Shown: positions 1 to 8,666, counted from the stretch's first letter. The stretch is DNA of 64,000 nt from Brooklawnia propionicigenes (GCF_030297015.1 NZ_AP028056.1:1064939-1128938); one strand, 5' to 3'. Notes: a model not told the origin generated them from the sequence alone. Program-made: numbers and translations.

Positions 1-183
1 CTCGGCAGGCAGCTCCTGGAGGGCGTCGATGGCAGGCCCGATGCGGCCCAGGACGATGCGGCGATCGTCCGGCACACCGAGCGCATCGAGGTGCCGCTGC
101 CCGCCCACCACCAGGGAGGCACCGGCGACGGCTTCGCGTAGTCCGGCGCTGGGGGCGCCGATGTAACCGTAGACGGTGATCAT
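1..183 (-). CDS. cobL: Precorrin-6Y methyltransferase CobL/CbiE, N-terminal part (runs off window)
   Basis: Only the first 61 codons are inside the window. They read MITVYGYIG... followed by a tetrapyrrole-methylase style segment with a VVGGQRHLDALG stretch, as expected for the CbiE half of CobL, which methylates precorrin-6Y at C5/C15 in the aerobic B12 route. The start ATG overlaps the stop of cobM (ATGA), so it is translationally coupled as the third gene of a cobI-cobM-cobL operon behind the riboswitch. Whether the CbiT half is fused cannot be seen here. The call rests on a short fragment plus context. Confidence 0.7.
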   Translation of the reverse strand, partial: MITVYGYIGAPSAGLREAVAGASLVVGGQRHLDALGVPDDRRIVLGRIGPAIDALQELPAE

Positions 184-1088
184 GCCTGGGCGCCCTTCTC
201 GGCAAGTTCGCGCGCGGCGACCGGGTCGGCATCGCGGTACTCGTGCCGGAAACCGGGATGGTAGAGATGGCTGCGCTTGGCCAGCGGGGTTTCGGCCAGC
301 GCGGGACCGACCAGGATCACGGTGTGCTTCCAGAACTTGTGCTCTTTCATGGTGGCGGCCAACTGATCGAGCCGGCAGCGCACCATCACCTCGTCGGGCC
401 AGGTCACCTGGTGGCCGATGATGACCGGGGTGTCCGGCGGATAGCCGCCGGCCAGCAGCTCCCGCTGCAGGGTGTGGCTGCGCGCCGCGGACAGGTAGAG
501 CGCCATCGTGGTGCCGTGGGCGGCGAATTCGCGGACACTCTCGCGCGGCGGCATCGGCGTGCGGCCGCCCTCCAGCCGGGTGAGGATCAACGACTGCGAG
601 ACCTCCGGCAAGGTGATCTCGACATCGGAGCGGGCTGCGGCGGCGGAGAAGGCCGAGACACCCGGAATCGACTCGTAGGCGATGCCGAGCCTGCGGAGTA
701 GTTCGCGCTGTTCGGCGGTGGCGCCGTAGATGGCCGGGTCGCCGGTGTGTACGCGAGCGACCAGCAGGCCCTCGTCGCGGGCCCGCTCGTAGAGGGGGGT
801 GATGTCTTCGAGCGAGGCGGACGCCGAGTCGACCAACAGCGCGTCCGGCTTGTGGTCGGCCACGATCTCGGCGTTGACCAGGGACGACGCCCAGATGATG
901 ATGTCGGCGGCCGCGATCGTCCGGGCACCGCGCACGGTGATCAGGTCGGCTGCGCCCGGGCCGGCGCCGACGAAGACGACCTTGCCCTGGCCGGGTTCAC
1001 CGCCGGCCGGTGGAATCACCGTGTACTGGGCGCGGCCTTCGGCCTGCGGCTCGGTGGCGTCTGATTCAGCCGCTGGTTGCTGGTTCAC
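180..1088 (-). CDS. cobM: Precorrin-4 C11-methyltransferase CobM/CbiF
   Basis: SAM-dependent methylation of precorrin-4 at C11 in cobalamin synthesis (cytoplasmic). After about 45 variable residues comes the tetrapyrrole methylase fold: VVFVGAGPGAADLITVRG (first glycine-rich loop), then VHTGDPAIYGA, IPGVSAFSAAAA and LTRLEGGRTPMP, all typical of CobM. The start is taken as the GTG that overlaps the cobI stop (GTGA) with GAGGAGA upstream, giving 302 aa; an ATG 12 codons upstream lies inside cobI and is less likely. The N-terminal extension is longer than in many CobM proteins. Middle gene of the riboswitch-controlled operon. Confidence 0.9.
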   Translation of the reverse strand: MNQQPAAESDATEPQAEGRAQYTVIPPAGGEPGQGKVVFVGAGPGAADLITVRGARTIAAADIIIWASSLVNAEIVADHKPDALLVDSASASLEDITPLYERARDEGLLVARVHTGDPAIYGATAEQRELLRRLGIAYESIPGVSAFSAAAARSDVEITLPEVSQSLILTRLEGGRTPMPPRESVREFAAHGTTMALYLSAARSHTLQRELLAGGYPPDTPVIIGHQVTWPDEVMVRCRLDQLAATMKEHKFWKHTVILVGPALAETPLAKRSHLYHPGFRHEYRDADPVAARELAEKGAQA

Positions 1089-1846
1089 AGCCGTTCTCCT
1101 CGTCCGCCACGCTTGGCCGGCCACAGCACGCTGGTGAAGTAGGGGGCGCTGTCCAGTTCACTGACCGCGCTGATCTGCTCCGCGGGCAGCCCGACGTCGA
1201 TTCCTGCTACGGCGTCGTCGCCGATCTCGGCCAGATGCGCCCGCAACTCGGGCAGATAGCGTCCGGCCTTGTACACCACGCAGGTGTCGGCCACCTCGGC
1301 GACCTTCAGCAGTGGCTCGATGCCCCTCTTGAGCGGGACGAGCGCCAGCACCTCGTCGCCTTCGACCAGCGGGGTGCGGCTGGCCGCGGCCAGCGCCTGC
1401 ATGGCGGTGATGCCGGGGATGACCTCGACCCGCAGATCAGCAACCTTCTCGCGCACCGATGAGGCCAGATAGCTGAAGGTGGAGTAGACCGACGGGTCCC
1501 CGATGGTTGCGAAGCCGATGGTCGTGGCACCAGCATCGAACGAGGCCACGGCCTGATCTGCCGAGGCCTGCCACGAGGCGGCGCGCCGTTTCGTCACACC
1601 GGTGCGGTCGGCCATCGAGAACGGAATACGCACGATGCGCTCGGCCACGTCGGGGCAGGCGGCGAGCACGATCGTCTCGGCTCGTCCGGCGCCGGAGCCG
1701 CTCGCTTCGGTGGCGGGCACCAGGATGCGTTCACAGTGGCGCAGCGCGTTGACCGCTTTGACGGTGATGAGTTCGGGATCACCGGGGCCGACCCCGATGC
1801 CGAAGAGGATGTGGGGGCGCGTCGTGGGCTGGGCGGCTTCGCTCAA
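1085..1846 (-). CDS. cobI: Precorrin-2 C20-methyltransferase CobI/CbiL
   Basis: Converts precorrin-2 to precorrin-3A with SAM, the first committed corrin step. Visible motifs are GIGVGPGDPELITVKA at the N-terminus, GFATIGDPSVYSTFSYL in the middle and a VIPGITAMQALAA segment. The start chosen is a TTG with an AAGGAG Shine-Dalgarno five bases upstream, giving 253 aa. An ATG at 1933 in the same frame would put 29 extra codons through the riboswitch, so I reject it. First gene of the operon; expression is expected to fall when cobalamin is plentiful. Confidence 0.92.
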   Translation of the reverse strand: MSEAAQPTTRPHILFGIGVGPGDPELITVKAVNALRHCERILVPATEASGSGAGRAETIVLAACPDVAERIVRIPFSMADRTGVTKRRAASWQASADQAVASFDAGATTIGFATIGDPSVYSTFSYLASSVREKVADLRVEVIPGITAMQALAAASRTPLVEGDEVLALVPLKRGIEPLLKVAEVADTCVVYKAGRYLPELRAHLAEIGDDAVAGIDVGLPAEQISAVSELDSAPYFTSVLWPAKRGGRGERL

Positions 1847-1894
1847 TTCGACTCCTTGCGATCCCCTCAGCCGGGGGACCTGATCTGCAGGAAC

Positions 1895-2035
1895 GCGAAG
1901 GCCAGTCGACCGGGCTTGCCGCGCGTAGCGCATGCTTCGGGCATGCAGCAGGGCGGACCACCGTTGCGGGACAGCGCCGGAATCTCACCGGCTTCGCTTG
2001 GCACTCGCTCCGGTCGTATCTGACCGGCGCGGTCA
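1895..2035 (-). promoter_or_regulatory. Cobalamin (AdoCbl) riboswitch in the cobI leader
   Basis: Reading the minus strand from about 2035 towards cobI, the leader carries the conserved core GAAGCCGGTGAGATTCCGG followed by CGCTGTCCCGCAAC, diagnostic of B12 riboswitches, and a B12-box-like AGCCCGGTCGACTGGCC near 1901-1918. A C/G-rich hairpin (TCCCC...GGGGA, about 1862-1878) lies just before the AAGGAG of cobI and could be the expression platform. The ends are approximate. The element sits in the divergent gap between cobI and the acyl ligase gene and would control only the leftward cob operon. Confidence 0.92.
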
Positions 2036-2165
2036 GCTTACCGCCCCGGGCTGAACGGCGACAATGCGCGGGTGGTGTCTGCCGACCCCGGACGCCGGCC
2101 GGCGGGCGATCCCCACCGCATCGCGGGTATCGCCCGCTTCTTCGCAGGTTCTAGGATCGGGGACG

Positions 2166-3203
2166 ATGAATCCCTTGAACAGTGTTAACCCGACCGCCGA
2201 TACGCCGGTCGATGTGGCTGCCGCAATCGAGCCGGTCGCGGCGTTCTGGGCCGCGCATGCGGCGCGGCGACCGATCGCCGTGCACAGCTCGGGGACCACC
2301 GGCCAATCCCGCACGATCGTGCGCAGCACCGCCTCCTGGGTGGATTCGTTCGGCCTCGCCGCGGCGCGGCTCGACTTGTCGTCCGCCGGCAGGTTCTACA
2401 TCCCGGGACCGCTCAGCGCGACCATGAACCTGTTCGCCGCCTGCCTCGCCGACGCCGCCGGGGCGTCGTGGTCGCCGGATCCTGCCGGGGCTACGCATTG
2501 CACGCTGACTCCGTCCGGGCTTGGGCGGGCCCTGGGTTCTGGGCTCTTGTCTCCTGGGCTCGTGGTGCTGGTCGCCGGCGACGGGCTGCACGATAACCTG
2601 CGGGACGAGGCTCGTGCGCAGGGACTGCGGGTTGAGCACTACTACGGCGCGACCGAACTCTCGCTGGTGGCGTGGGGCAGCTGCCGTTCGGATCTGCGGC
2701 TGTTCGACCGGGTCGAGGCGCGAATCATCGACGGACGCATCTGGGTACGTTCGCCGTGGCTGTCCGACGGCCCGGCCCCCGGCACTCCGGTGGGATCGTG
2801 GCAGCGTTCGGCGGACGGCTTCGCCGGCATCGGCGATCACGGCCGGCTGGACGGCGACCGGCTGCACGTCCAGGGGCGCGATGGCGCCATCACGACCGGT
2901 GGCGCGACCGTCGAGCTTGCCCCGTTGACAGACCGGCTGCGGGCCGCTGCCGGCGGCGAGGTCTATCTAGTGGGGATCCCGCATCCGGTGGTGGGCCAGG
3001 TGCTGGGCTGCGCGGTCACCCGTCCCGACGATGTCGAGCGGCTGCGCGCCTGGTCACAGCGCAATCTCGGCCCGGCCGAGCGTCCGCGGGCTTGGGCAGT
3101 GGTCGAACAGCCACCCCTGACCGCCGCCGGCAAGATCGATACTTCAGCCCTGGCGGCTTTGATCCGCGGGCACCACGCGACTTCGAAGGAACAGCACTCA
3201 TGA
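2166..3203 (+). CDS. Short AMP-binding acyl-CoA ligase-like protein
   Basis: A 345-aa member of the ANL (adenylate-forming) superfamily. Visible are the phosphate loop HSSGTTGQSRT (residues 40-50, with SR where PK is usual), the YYGATELS motif, a GDHGRLDGDRLHVQGRDGAI hinge region and the C-terminal PLTAAGKIDTS with the catalytic Lys. It is much shorter than typical acyl-CoA synthetases (500 aa or more) and closer to MenE-like proteins; the substrate is unknown. The start is the ATG at 2166; an upstream ATG in frame would begin in the intergenic region with no Shine-Dalgarno. It overlaps the thiolase gene (ATGA), so the two probably act in one pathway. Confidence 0.75.
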   Translation: MNPLNSVNPTADTPVDVAAAIEPVAAFWAAHAARRPIAVHSSGTTGQSRTIVRSTASWVDSFGLAAARLDLSSAGRFYIPGPLSATMNLFAACLADAAGASWSPDPAGATHCTLTPSGLGRALGSGLLSPGLVVLVAGDGLHDNLRDEARAQGLRVEHYYGATELSLVAWGSCRSDLRLFDRVEARIIDGRIWVRSPWLSDGPAPGTPVGSWQRSADGFAGIGDHGRLDGDRLHVQGRDGAITTGGATVELAPLTDRLRAAAGGEVYLVGIPHPVVGQVLGCAVTRPDDVERLRAWSQRNLGPAERPRAWAVVEQPPLTAAGKIDTSALAALIRGHHATSKEQHS

Positions 3204-4339
3204 GCAGCAGTCCGGTCATCATCGATGCCGTGCGCACGCCGATCGGCACCGAGCACGGCAGCCTGAAGAATGTGACAGTCGATCAGCTGGTGACACCGCT
3301 GATCGCCGAACTCGCCGCCCGCTGTCCCGAGCCGGCCGCGATCAGCCAGGTCATCTTGGGAAACCTGCGCGGACCCGGCGGCAATCTGGCCCGCTACTGC
3401 GCGCTGGACGCCGGGCTGCCCCAGCAGGTGACCGGGCTGACCGTCGACCAGCAATGCGGGGCGGGGCTGGCCGCCGTCGAATGCGCCCGCGGTGCGCTGG
3501 CGCTCAATCCGGGGTTCATTCTGGCCGGCGGCGCGCAATCGGCATCGACGCAGCCGCGCACCTTCTGGCCGGCTGCCTCGGCCGATGCCCCGGGCGGCCT
3601 TGAGGAGTTCACCCGGGCGCCCTTCGTCCCGGAGCGCTTCGACGACCCGGGCATGGGGTTGGCCGCGGACCTGCTGGCCGAGGAATGCGGGATCGGCCGC
3701 GCGCGGCAGGATGCCTACGCGGCACGATCTCATCAGCGAGCGGTGCACTCGATCGATGCCGGGGTCTTCGACGACGAGATCGTGCCCATCGCCGGTGTCA
3801 CCACGGACGAACGGCCGCGGCGAGGCTTCACCCAGCAGCGGCTGGCGCGTTTTCGTCCGGTCTTCCGGCCAGGCGGCACAGTGACCGCCGCGAACGCCTG
3901 TGGGGTCAACGACGGCGCGTCCCTGGTGCTGATGACCGACGCGCACACCCACGCCCGGCTCGGCATCGGCGGACTGCGCATCCTCGACCTGGTGACCGTC
4001 GGCGGCACTCCGGCGCGTCCGGGCATCGGCGTGGTGCCGGCCGTGCGAAGGCTCTACGAGCGCACGGGTCTTGGTCCCGACGACTTCGAGGTCGTGGAGT
4101 GCAACGAGGCGTTCGCAGGTCAGATCCTGGCCTGCCTGGACGAGATCGGCATCCCCGATGAGCGCAACTGCGTGCAGGGCGGCGCGCTGGCCCTCGGACA
4201 TCCGTGGGCGGCCACCGGAGCCGTCCTGTTGACCCGGATCTTCACCCAGCTGGTGCGCGAAGGACGAGGTGGACGCGGCCTGGCGGCCATCGCCATCGCC
4301 GGCGGCATGGGAGCCGCGATCGCTGTCGAGGCCTGTTGA
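3200..4339 (+). CDS. Thiolase-family acyltransferase lacking the second catalytic cysteine
   Basis: A 379-aa thiolase-fold protein. The nucleophilic Cys is present (TVDQQCGAGLAAVE, C86), as are an NEAFAGQ motif and GGALALGHPWAATG with the catalytic His. The C-terminal Cys that acts as general base in thiolases (usual pattern CIGGGMG) is replaced: the protein reads AIAIAGGMGAA. A full Claisen or thiolytic role is therefore doubtful, and it may be a thiolase-like acyltransferase. It starts with GAAGGA upstream and overlaps the acyl ligase stop (ATGA). The pair lies between the cob and hem operons; no role in tetrapyrrole synthesis is evident. Confidence 0.8.
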   Translation: MSSSPVIIDAVRTPIGTEHGSLKNVTVDQLVTPLIAELAARCPEPAAISQVILGNLRGPGGNLARYCALDAGLPQQVTGLTVDQQCGAGLAAVECARGALALNPGFILAGGAQSASTQPRTFWPAASADAPGGLEEFTRAPFVPERFDDPGMGLAADLLAEECGIGRARQDAYAARSHQRAVHSIDAGVFDDEIVPIAGVTTDERPRRGFTQQRLARFRPVFRPGGTVTAANACGVNDGASLVLMTDAHTHARLGIGGLRILDLVTVGGTPARPGIGVVPAVRRLYERTGLGPDDFEVVECNEAFAGQILACLDEIGIPDERNCVQGGALALGHPWAATGAVLLTRIFTQLVREGRGGRGLAAIAIAGGMGAAIAVEAC

Positions 4340-4426
4340 TGGCCATCAGGACCAGGCATCGCCACCGACTGGGCCAGCGGCAGACTGCCGCTGCCCGTTG
4401 AGCATTCAAGATATACGCTAGGGCCC

Positions 4427-5653
4427 GTGCCGGTACTCGCAGTGGGGTTGAGCCACCACCAGGTGGCCAGCGACGATCTGACGCAGTTCGCCGCCTGCGC
4501 CGAGCAGGCGAGCGCCAGCCTGCGCGCATCCCACGGTGTCAGCGGGCTGATCATGCTGTCGACCTGCAACCGGTGCGAACTGTATATCGACGCCGAGAAC
4601 TTCCATCAGACCGTTCGTCTCACCCGTGATCTGCTCACCAAAGCCGGTGCGGGTGATCTGGTCGGCGTGATGGATGTCTACGGTCTGCGCAATGCCGTGC
4701 AGCATCTCTTCGAGGTCTCCTGCGGGCTGGACTCGATGGTCGTCGGCGAATCCGAGATCGCCGGCCAGGTGCGCAGCTCCCTGCAGGCTTACTCCGAGCA
4801 GGCCGGTCCGGCGCTGCACCGGCTCTTCCGGATGGCCCTGGGCACGTCGAAATCCATCGCCAACGCCACCGCACTAGGCGCGATGGGACGCTCGGTAGCC
4901 TCCGTCGCCCTCGATCTGGTGGAGACCCGGCACGGTCATCTGGCCGGCCGGCGAGCGCTGCTGGTCGGCACCGGGGCCTATGCGGGCGTGGTGACCGCCG
5001 ACCTGATTCGTCGCGGCGCGCAGGTCTTCGTCTACTCCTCGTCGGGACGGGCCACGGCGTTCGCCCAGACGCATCCGGTCAATCCGGTCGGCGATGACCG
5101 GCTGCCGGACGCGCTCGCGCTGGCCCAGGTGCTGGTCGCCTGCAGTGGACGCGGGCGCCGCGCGAACCGCATCACCGCTCGTCAGGTCAGCGATGCCCGG
5201 GCCGCCAGCGTCGGCCCGCTGCCCGTGGTCGACCTCGCGCTGGCCCGCGATGTCTCGCCCGAGTTGGCCATGACACCGGGGATCGACCTGATCGATCTTG
5301 ATGTCGTCGGCGAACACGCCCCCACCGATCACGTGGAGTCGCTGCACCGGGCCCGCGAACTGATCGACGAGGCGGTGGACGACTATCTGCGCACCGAACG
5401 TGCCCGGCTGGCCGACCCGGCCATTCTCGCGGTCCGTGCCTATGTCAACCAGATCGTCGCTCATGAGATCGACTCAGTAACGGCGCACGGTTCACCCGAT
5501 GAGGCAGCGGCGGTCCGCCGCTCGCTGCGCCGGGTGGCCAATGCGGTCCTCCACCAACCGACCGTCCGCGCGGCAGCGGCAGCCCAGGACGGCGATCTCG
5601 GCGAGTTCACCTCGGCGCTGGAAAGGGTCTTCGGAATCGAGGTCGACCAATGA
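4427..5653 (+). CDS. hemA: Glutamyl-tRNA reductase (chromosomal copy)
   Basis: NADPH-dependent reduction of glutamyl-tRNA(Glu) to glutamate-1-semialdehyde, the first committed tetrapyrrole step. N-terminal catalytic domain with VGLSHHQV and the active-site Cys in LSTCNRCELY (C47); then VSCGLDSMVVGESEIAGQV, the nucleotide-binding LVGTGAYAG and a C-terminal helical dimerisation region ending ALERVFGIEVDQ. 408 aa, normal for the family; GTG start. First gene of an eight-gene overlapping operon. A second hemA lies at 26992-28236 and is clearly divergent in sequence, so the two are not a recent duplication. Confidence 0.95.
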   Translation: MPVLAVGLSHHQVASDDLTQFAACAEQASASLRASHGVSGLIMLSTCNRCELYIDAENFHQTVRLTRDLLTKAGAGDLVGVMDVYGLRNAVQHLFEVSCGLDSMVVGESEIAGQVRSSLQAYSEQAGPALHRLFRMALGTSKSIANATALGAMGRSVASVALDLVETRHGHLAGRRALLVGTGAYAGVVTADLIRRGAQVFVYSSSGRATAFAQTHPVNPVGDDRLPDALALAQVLVACSGRGRRANRITARQVSDARAASVGPLPVVDLALARDVSPELAMTPGIDLIDLDVVGEHAPTDHVESLHRARELIDEAVDDYLRTERARLADPAILAVRAYVNQIVAHEIDSVTAHGSPDEAAAVRRSLRRVANAVLHQPTVRAAAAAQDGDLGEFTSALERVFGIEVDQ

Positions 5654-6564
5654 CCGACCAAGGCCCCACGGCCGGACCGTTGCGGCTGGGCACCCGCGGT
5701 TCGCTACTTGCCCGCACCCAATCACAGCTGGTCGCCGATTCGATCACCGCGGCCACCGGACGCGCGGTCGAACTGGTGATCGTCCGCACCGAAGGCGATG
5801 ACGTCTCGATTCCCCTCGACGCGCCATCGCGGCCCGGCGCGTTCGCGGCGGCCCTGCGGGATGCCCTGCTGGACGACCGAGTCGACCTGGCCGTCCACTC
5901 ATTCAAGGACCTGCCGAGCGCACCGCTGCCCGGGCTCTCGGTGGCGGCGATACCGCCGCGCGCCGATCCCCGCGATGCGCTGTGTTCCCGCGATGGGCTG
6001 TCCTTGGACGCGCTGCCCCGCGGCGCGCGGGTGGGGACGTCCAGCCCCCGACGGGTCGCCGGGCTGCTGCGCGCGCGCTCCGACCTGCAGATCGTGCCCA
6101 TTAGGGGAAACGTCGACACCAGGCTGCGCAAGGTCCGCGACGGCGACGTGGACGCCGTCGTGCTCGCAGCCGCCGGCTTGCAGCGGTTGGGGCGCGAGGC
6201 AGCTGTCACCGAGTTCATCGATGCAGGCATCGTGCTGCCCGCCCCGGCTCAGGGCGCGCTGGCGGTGGAGTGCCGTACCGGCGAACTCGGGTCCCAGATG
6301 GCAGCGATCGATGATCCGGCGACCCGGCTCGAGGTGACCGCAGAACGCTCGGTGCTGAGCGGGATCGGCGCCACCTGCACCACGGCGGTGGGCGCCCTGG
6401 CCACCTGGATCGGCAAAGATGAGCTAAAGCTGACCGTCGAGGTCAGCAATCATCGCGGCATCGTCTACAGCCGGATCTCACGCGCCGGGCGCGTCACCAT
6501 CGCCGGCGAGGCGACCCAGCTCGGCGCGGCGGTCTGCGACCAGCTTGCCGCCGACATGTCATGA
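5650..6564 (+). CDS. hemC: Porphobilinogen deaminase (hydroxymethylbilane synthase)
   Basis: Polymerises four porphobilinogens to hydroxymethylbilane. Motifs: LRLGTRGSLLARTQSQ at the N-terminus, VDLAVHSFKDLPS, VGTSSPRRVAGL, IRGNVDTRLRKV and LPAPAQGALAVE. The dipyrromethane cofactor Cys sits in GIGATCTTAVGA. 304 aa, full length. The ATG overlaps the hemA stop (ATGA) and its own stop overlaps hemD, so the three are translationally coupled. This is a stand-alone hemC, unlike the hemC-hemD fusion at 33623-35239. Confidence 0.95.
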   Translation: MTDQGPTAGPLRLGTRGSLLARTQSQLVADSITAATGRAVELVIVRTEGDDVSIPLDAPSRPGAFAAALRDALLDDRVDLAVHSFKDLPSAPLPGLSVAAIPPRADPRDALCSRDGLSLDALPRGARVGTSSPRRVAGLLRARSDLQIVPIRGNVDTRLRKVRDGDVDAVVLAAAGLQRLGREAAVTEFIDAGIVLPAPAQGALAVECRTGELGSQMAAIDDPATRLEVTAERSVLSGIGATCTTAVGALATWIGKDELKLTVEVSNHRGIVYSRISRAGRVTIAGEATQLGAAVCDQLAADMS

Positions 6565-7316
6565 AGCCCCTGCTGCTCATCCGCCCCGACCACAACGAGG
6601 CGGACGCCGGCGCTCTGGCGGAGGTAGGCATCGCATCCGTGACCGAGCCGCTGCTGCAGATCGTCCCCGTCGCGGACAGCGGGCCGGCGCGCGCGCTGGC
6701 ACATCGCCTCAGTGAGGTGGACTCACTAACCTGGCTGGTCGTCACCTCGCCACGCACCTGGAAGCGATGGCGGATTGCGGTCACTGAGTTGGACTCAGTT
6801 CTGACCGAGGCGCTGGCCAGGGGGTTGAACGTGGCCACCGTGGGCGCGAAGACCGCCTCGTCGTTGCCGGCGGCCGCCCGAGACCGGACGATCATCCCGT
6901 CCGGCATCAGTGCCGAGGACATGCTCGGTTTTCTGCTGGAGCAGACCCCCGGTACCGCATTGCTGCCGGCGTCGGCCCGGGCCCGGCGGGTGCTGCCCGA
7001 CGGGTTGACTGCGGCAGGTTGGCAGGTTCAGCAGGCAGCGATCTACGGCACCGTGGCTCGCCGTGATGTCCGGTTGCCCGCGCTCGATGGTCTGGGCGGG
7101 GTCGTGGTGCGGTCGGCCAGCGCCGCGTCTGCGTTGGCAAACCTGGTTCCGCAGCCACCGGGCGATTTCACGGTTTTCGCGGTGGGCCCGGTCACCAGTG
7201 GTCGTTGCCGCGATCTCGGCTGGCAGCCGGTCGAGATCAGTTCTACGCAGCCGGGCGCAGTAGCCCGGGCAATCGCCGGTCATCTCCGGGCAGACGGGGG
7301 CATGCTGGAACAATGA
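6561..7316 (+). CDS. hemD: Uroporphyrinogen-III synthase
   Basis: Cyclises hydroxymethylbilane to uroporphyrinogen III, the branch point to heme, siroheme and B12. HemD proteins diverge strongly; the call rests on length (251 aa), the two-lobed pattern (LLIRPDHNEADAGALAEVGI at the start, VTSPRTWKRW, LLPASARARRVLPDGLTAAGW, VRSASAASAL near the end) and position directly after hemC with an ATGA overlap. It overlaps the following usp gene in the same way. Confidence 0.88.
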   Translation: MKPLLLIRPDHNEADAGALAEVGIASVTEPLLQIVPVADSGPARALAHRLSEVDSLTWLVVTSPRTWKRWRIAVTELDSVLTEALARGLNVATVGAKTASSLPAAARDRTIIPSGISAEDMLGFLLEQTPGTALLPASARARRVLPDGLTAAGWQVQQAAIYGTVARRDVRLPALDGLGGVVVRSASAASALANLVPQPPGDFTVFAVGPVTSGRCRDLGWQPVEISSTQPGAVARAIAGHLRADGGMLEQ

Positions 7317-7846
7317 ACACGACTCCACAGCCGGCCATCGAGCGCATCACGCCATTCGCCGGGAATCCTCTGGTGGTCGGCATAGAACCGGGCCAGCCGG
7401 ACATCGTCGTCGTCACCGCCGCCCGACTCGCCGAGACCCTCAAGGCGAAGGTGTATTTCGCCTACGCCGACCCACAGCGGATCACCGAACGCGAGTTCCC
7501 CGACGGCACTGTGCAGCACGGCGGCCTTGATCCCGACTTCTCCGGCGACGAGATCTGGCAGGCCCGGCGGGACCAGTTGGTCGCTGCCGTGCACAAGACG
7601 CTGGGCGAGGCACCCATCGAGTGGGAGTTCCGCTACTTGGCCGGACGCGCCGACCGCGCCCTGACTCATCTGGCCCGCGCGGTGGACGCCAGCATGATCG
7701 TCATCGGTACTCGACGCCCGGGAAGCAGTGGCCGGGTGAAGCGGTTGCTGCAGGGCACCCTAGGCAGGCACCTGGCCCATCATCAGCACCGTCCGGTGCT
7801 GATGATCCCTACCTCTGTCGTCGATTGGAAGATTCCGCTGGAATGA
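7313..7846 (+). CDS. Universal stress protein (UspA-like) in the hem operon
   Basis: A single UspA-type domain of 177 aa. LVVGIEPGQPDIVVVTAARLAE near the N-terminus corresponds to the first strand and loop, and SMIVIGTRRPGSSGRVKRLLQGTLGRHLAHHQHRPVLMIP (described in parts: IGTRRPG, then GRVKRLLQG, then HQHRPVLMIP) is the usual nucleotide-binding end of the fold. It starts inside the hemD stop (ATGA) and ends overlapping fluC, so it is co-expressed with heme synthesis. The function is unknown; a regulatory or stress role is inference. Confidence 0.82.
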   Translation: MNTTPQPAIERITPFAGNPLVVGIEPGQPDIVVVTAARLAETLKAKVYFAYADPQRITEREFPDGTVQHGGLDPDFSGDEIWQARRDQLVAAVHKTLGEAPIEWEFRYLAGRADRALTHLARAVDASMIVIGTRRPGSSGRVKRLLQGTLGRHLAHHQHRPVLMIPTSVVDWKIPLE

Positions 7847-8301
7847 CAGCCACCCCTGCCCCTTCGCCCGCGCGTCCACCCCATCTGCGTCCCCAGCTGA
7901 TCGGGCTGGTCATGCTCGGCGGCGCCGCCGGCACAGCGGTCCGCAATGCCATAGAGAATGCCTTTGCGGCCTCCGGAGATCACCTGCTGCCGTGGGCCAC
8001 CTTCGGCATCAACATCTCGGGCGCCTTTCTGCTGGGCCTGTTGTCGGAGTTGCTGGCGTTGATCATCTCGAATGAACAGCGGCGGCGGGTGCTCCAGCTG
8101 ACCTTCGGCACCGGCGTGCTGGGCGGCTACACCACCTACAGCACCTTTGCGCTGGAGACTGTGCGGCTGGGCGAGACCAATCATCCGATCGCGGCGGCGG
8201 GCTACGCGGTGGGCAGCGTCGTCCTGGGTTTCGTGGCCGCCTATCTGGCGATGCTGGGCACTCGCCGGATGGTCGGGATCGCGGAACGAGGCCAGCGATG
8301 A
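7843..8301 (+). CDS. crcB: Fluoride channel CrcB/Fluc, first subunit
   Basis: 152-aa integral membrane protein with four predicted TM segments. Signature motifs: GGAAGTAVRNAIE (R-containing first helix), TFGINISGAFLLGLL (the conserved GxNxxGxFLLG), TGVLGGYTTYSTFALE (the GGxTTFSTF fluoride-pore motif). Fluc channels export toxic fluoride as dual-topology dimers; paired neighbouring genes usually give a heterodimer. Coupled by ATGA overlaps to the usp gene before and the second crcB after. Its location inside a heme operon is unusual. Confidence 0.92.
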   Translation: MTATPAPSPARPPHLRPQLIGLVMLGGAAGTAVRNAIENAFAASGDHLLPWATFGINISGAFLLGLLSELLALIISNEQRRRVLQLTFGTGVLGGYTTYSTFALETVRLGETNHPIAAAGYAVGSVVLGFVAAYLAMLGTRRMVGIAERGQR

Positions 8302-8666
8302 TCGCGCTGGGAGTCGCGGTGTTCGGGGGGCTCGGCGCCGGCGCCCGCTTCATGCTGGACGGTTTCCTCACCGAGCGGGTCCACGGGCCGGTGCCGCTGG
8401 CCACGCTCATCATCAACACGCTCGGGTCGCTGCTGCTCGGCGTACTGACCGGCTGGATCGCGGTGGGCGGTCCAGTGGATGTCAAGACCATCGCCGGGGT
8501 GGGTTTCTGCGGTGGGTTCACCACCTTCAGCACCGCCAGCGTCGAACTGGCCCGGCTCGTGCGCGCCGGCCGCAGGCCTGCCGCCGCAGGGCTTGGCGCG
8601 GTCATGTTGATCGTCTGCCTGATCGCGGGACTAGCCGGCATCGCCTTGGGCGGTCTGCTGGGCTGA
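8298..8666 (+). CDS. crcB: Fluoride channel CrcB/Fluc, second subunit
   Basis: 122-aa membrane protein, the shorter partner of the preceding crcB. Motifs: GGLGAGARFMLDG, TLIINTLGSLLLG and GFCGGFTTFSTASVELA. Presumed to form a heterodimeric fluoride exporter with the upstream gene, with which it overlaps by four bases. 54 bp separate it from hemB. Confidence 0.92.
   Translation: MIALGVAVFGGLGAGARFMLDGFLTERVHGPVPLATLIINTLGSLLLGVLTGWIAVGGPVDVKTIAGVGFCGGFTTFSTASVELARLVRAGRRPAAAGLGAVMLIVCLIAGLAGIALGGLLG

Noticed and set aside
1847-1933. N-terminal extension of cobI to an ATG at 1933
   Set aside because: It reads through the conserved cobalamin riboswitch core; a TTG with AAGGAG at the right spacing gives a normal CobI start.
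2151-4201. Long minus-strand frames opposite the acyl ligase and thiolase genes
   Set aside because: They are shadow frames of high-GC coding DNA, rich in Arg/Gly/His without motifs, and the plus-strand genes are well supported.
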